Positions 4,515 through 6,349 of a stretch of 6,349 bases of DNA are shown one piece after another. Source of the stretch: CAZJRB01 sp964547995. Lineage in GTDB: Bacteria > Planctomycetota > Planctomycetia > Pirellulales > Thermoguttaceae. The DNA lies in contig CAZJRB010000194.1 of assembly GCA_964547995.1 (NCBI GenBank), positions 1 to 6,349 of the forward strand. The letters are read 5' to 3'. The notes beneath the pieces are model-generated. The model saw nothing but the letters and a program-made list of their open reading frames with translations, was not told the DNA's origin and searched no databases. Within the stretch, counting starts at the first letter, position 1; the number at the start of each line of letters is the position of its first letter. Both the position numbers and the translations under genes were made by a program.

Positions 4515-6290
4515 GCGGAAAAACCCAAGATTCTGCTGGTTGGCAACTCCCAAGAGGGCGCCGAGCAGGTGTTGGCCCGGGCGATCGAGACGCACGAGGT
4601 TGTGGTTGTCCAAAGTCCCATGCGGGCGTTGGCGCTGTTGGGCCGCGAGAAGTTCGCCGCCGTCTACGTGACCGACCAATACCTTCAAGAGACCTTCAAG
4701 ATCGGGAGCTTGCTCCAGAACGAGCAGATCCTGGAGGGCATGTCCGACGGCGTCGTCCTCCTCGACAGCGACAACGCAATCCTATGGGGTAACGATCGCC
4801 TGCGCGAATGGAGCGGCCGGGAATCCGTCGCGGGCGCCAACTTCTACACGGCACTCGGGAGCCCCGAAATCCTCGGTCCCGATTTCTGCCCGTTTCACAC
4901 CGCCCTGGCAACAGGGCAGGGAACCGTTTCCACGCTTCGCAGCCAAGAAAACAACTACTACCACGTCCACGCCGCCCCCGTCCACGAAGCCGGCGGAAAA
5001 CCCCGCCATCTCATCGTCACCATCCGTGACGTCACCGTCGAGATGCAACAGCAGCAGAAGCTGGCCGCCATCCATCAGGCCGGCATGCAACTTGCCGATC
5101 TCGCACCCGACGAGCTCTTCCACATGACCGTTCCCGAGCGGATCGAGTTGCTCAAATCGAACATTCTCCATTACACCAAGGACCTGCTCCATTTCGACGT
5201 CGTGGCGATCCGCCTGTTGGACCAAGAAACGGGCAGGCTCGAATCACTGTTGTCCTTGGGAATGGAGCCGGAAGCCGTGGACCGGGTCCTTTACGCCCTG
5301 CCCCAAAACAACGGGGTAACCGGGTTTGTTGCGGCCACCGGCAAGAGCTACCTGTGCGAGGATACGACCGAGGACCCCCTCTACATGGAAGGCGCCCGGG
5401 GGGCGAAGAGTTCGCTCACCGTCCCCCTTGTTTTACACGACGAGGTTATCGGTACGTTCAATGTAGAAAGCCCTGAGTTGAGGGCGTTCAGCGAAAGCGA
5501 CTTGCAGTTCCTGGAAATCTTCAGCCGCGACGTAGCCGTTGCGCTGAACACGCTCGAACTGCTGGTGGCCGAAAAGGCAAGCACCGCGCTGGCAAGCGTC
5601 GAGGCCATCCACAGCGCGGTTGCCATTCCGGTCGACGAGATCCTCAACGAGGCGGTCAACGTCATGGAACGCTATATCGGCCACGAGCCGGAAGTGGTCG
5701 AGCGGCTGCGCCGCATCTTGCGCAACGCACGCGACATCAAGCAGGTGATCCAGTCCGTGGGGCAAAAGATGGCCCCGACTCAGGCACATCCGCAGGCAAT
5801 GCAGGTGGAGGACCGCCCGGCATTGCGCAGCCGCCGTATCCTGGTCGTCGACGACGACGAAAACGTCCGCAGCGCCGCCCACGCCCTGCTCGAACGTTAC
5901 GGTTGTGTCGTCGAGACCGCCCACGACGGGGCCGAGGCGATTCGTATGATCCGAGAGATGACCACCCCGGCTTCTCAGGCATTGACCCTTGCCAGAGATC
6001 GTTCCGCTGTCGACAGGGGCTACGACGCGATCATCGCCGACATCCGCTTGCCCGACATGAACGGCTACGAATTCATGCTCAAGCTCCAGGAACTCCTGGA
6101 CCCGGTACCCCTGGTCCTGATGACGGGTTTCGGTTATGACCCGGGGCACTCGATCGTCAAGGCGCGGCAAGCAGGCCTACAGGCCGTGCTCTACAAGCCC
6201 TTCCGCATCGACCAACTGATCAGCACGGTCGAGAAGATGATTCAGATGCCCGGGCCGTCCGGCAAACACGAGCAAGCTGGTGACGTCTAG
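4512..6290 (+). CDS. Multi-domain signalling protein: degenerate REC, PAS, GAF, DHp-like hairpin, REC
   Basis: This 592-residue, apparently soluble protein has no predicted membrane helix. Residues 5-60 start like a receiver (PKILLVGNS) but lack the acidic pocket and the remaining strands. A PAS domain follows at about 70-175 (ILEGMSDGVVLLDSDNAILWGN, ending IRDVT), with CPFHTALATG at 126-135. A GAF domain spans about 205-350 (NNGVTGFVAATG; SLTVPLVLHDEVIGTFNVES). Residues 351-418 form a helical hairpin resembling a histidine-kinase dimerisation region; His367 in IHSAVAIPVDEILN is the candidate H-box residue. No ATPase domain follows. Residues 441-577 form a canonical receiver: Asp447/Asp448 acidic pocket, Asp510 phospho-acceptor in ADIRLPDMNG, Thr538, and Lys562 in YKPF. 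No DNA-binding or enzymatic output domain is present, so it should depend on a partner kinase and effector. The start is a TTG. The gene is apparently monocistronic from its own promoter. Confidence 0.92.
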   Translation: MAEKPKILLVGNSQEGAEQVLARAIETHEVVVVQSPMRALALLGREKFAAVYVTDQYLQETFKIGSLLQNEQILEGMSDGVVLLDSDNAILWGNDRLREWSGRESVAGANFYTALGSPEILGPDFCPFHTALATGQGTVSTLRSQENNYYHVHAAPVHEAGGKPRHLIVTIRDVTVEMQQQQKLAAIHQAGMQLADLAPDELFHMTVPERIELLKSNILHYTKDLLHFDVVAIRLLDQETGRLESLLSLGMEPEAVDRVLYALPQNNGVTGFVAATGKSYLCEDTTEDPLYMEGARGAKSSLTVPLVLHDEVIGTFNVESPELRAFSESDLQFLEIFSRDVAVALNTLELLVAEKASTALASVEAIHSAVAIPVDEILNEAVNVMERYIGHEPEVVERLRRILRNARDIKQVIQSVGQKMAPTQAHPQAMQVEDRPALRSRRILVVDDDENVRSAAHALLERYGCVVETAHDGAEAIRMIREMTTPASQALTLARDRSAVDRGYDAIIADIRLPDMNGYEFMLKLQELLDPVPLVLMTGFGYDPGHSIVKARQAGLQAVLYKPFRIDQLISTVEKMIQMPGPSGKHEQAGDV

Positions 6291-6298
6291 CTAGCTAG
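6287..6298 (+). repeat. Three tandem CTAG units giving stops in all three frames
   Basis: The signalling gene's stop codon lies in a (CTAG)3 run. TAG occurs at 6288, 6292 and 6296, one in each plus-strand frame. As the unit is self-complementary, the minus strand also reads TAG in every frame. CTAG is uncommon in many bacterial genomes. Confidence 0.9.
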
Positions 6299-6316
6299 TG
6301 CCTCTTCAAATCTGGG

Positions 6317-6345
6317 TTGACAAGTTGGCTACATTTCTGTATTTG
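6317..6345 (+). promoter_or_regulatory. Possible promoter for a gene beyond the right edge
   Basis: A perfect TTGACA (6317-6322) is followed after 17 nt by TATTTG (6340-6345), which matches only the first half of a -10 box. The patch is AT-rich and lies just past the stop codon of the signalling gene, but the gene it would serve is outside the window. Confidence 0.3.
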
Positions 6346-6349
6346 CCTA

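Noticed and set aside
4083..4688. 201-codon minus-strand frame across the spacer before the signalling gene
   Set aside because: It overlaps the starts of two better-supported genes and their control regions and has no recognisable protein character.

Overview
This looks like ordinary chromosomal sequence from a planctomycete (Planctomycetota, probably Pirellulales-like). That is an inference from protein style and not from a marker gene. The genes are GC-rich. Three of the four proteins have a make-up I associate with that phylum: a Gln/Lys-rich coiled-coil membrane protein with an N-terminal three-helix module, a tiny two-helix membrane protein, and a REC/PAS/GAF signalling protein without a kinase domain. 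The intergenic gaps are long, and every gene appears to be its own transcription unit.

Layout. 1-290: non-coding flank downstream of fumC, with an unusual density of inverted repeats. 291-1715 (minus): class II fumarase, the TCA-cycle enzyme, complete with all signature residues. 1716-2050: divergent promoter region serving fumC and the next gene. 2051-3685 (plus): 544-residue membrane-anchored coiled-coil protein with six cysteines arranged as CxxC pairs. 3686-3864: non-coding, with three abutting stem-loops. 3865-4122 (minus): 85-residue protein with two predicted membrane helices, convergent with the coiled-coil gene. 4123-4511: divergent spacer with a good sigma70-type promoter. 4512-6290 (plus): 592-residue protein with a degenerate receiver, PAS, GAF, a kinase-dimerisation-like helical hairpin and a canonical receiver. 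6291-6349: start of the next intergenic region, opening with three CTAG units and holding a perfect TTGACA.

How the genes relate. I see no shared pathway. FumC is central metabolism. The coiled-coil protein probably acts at the cell envelope. The last gene is a sensor and phospho-relay protein that would need an external histidine kinase and an output partner. No mobile element, CRISPR array, tRNA or rRNA was seen. The most interesting items are the kinase-less signalling architecture, the six-cysteine coiled-coil protein with a hairpin at the predicted 5' end of its mRNA, and a possible plus-strand structured RNA near the left edge. None of these proves a new system.
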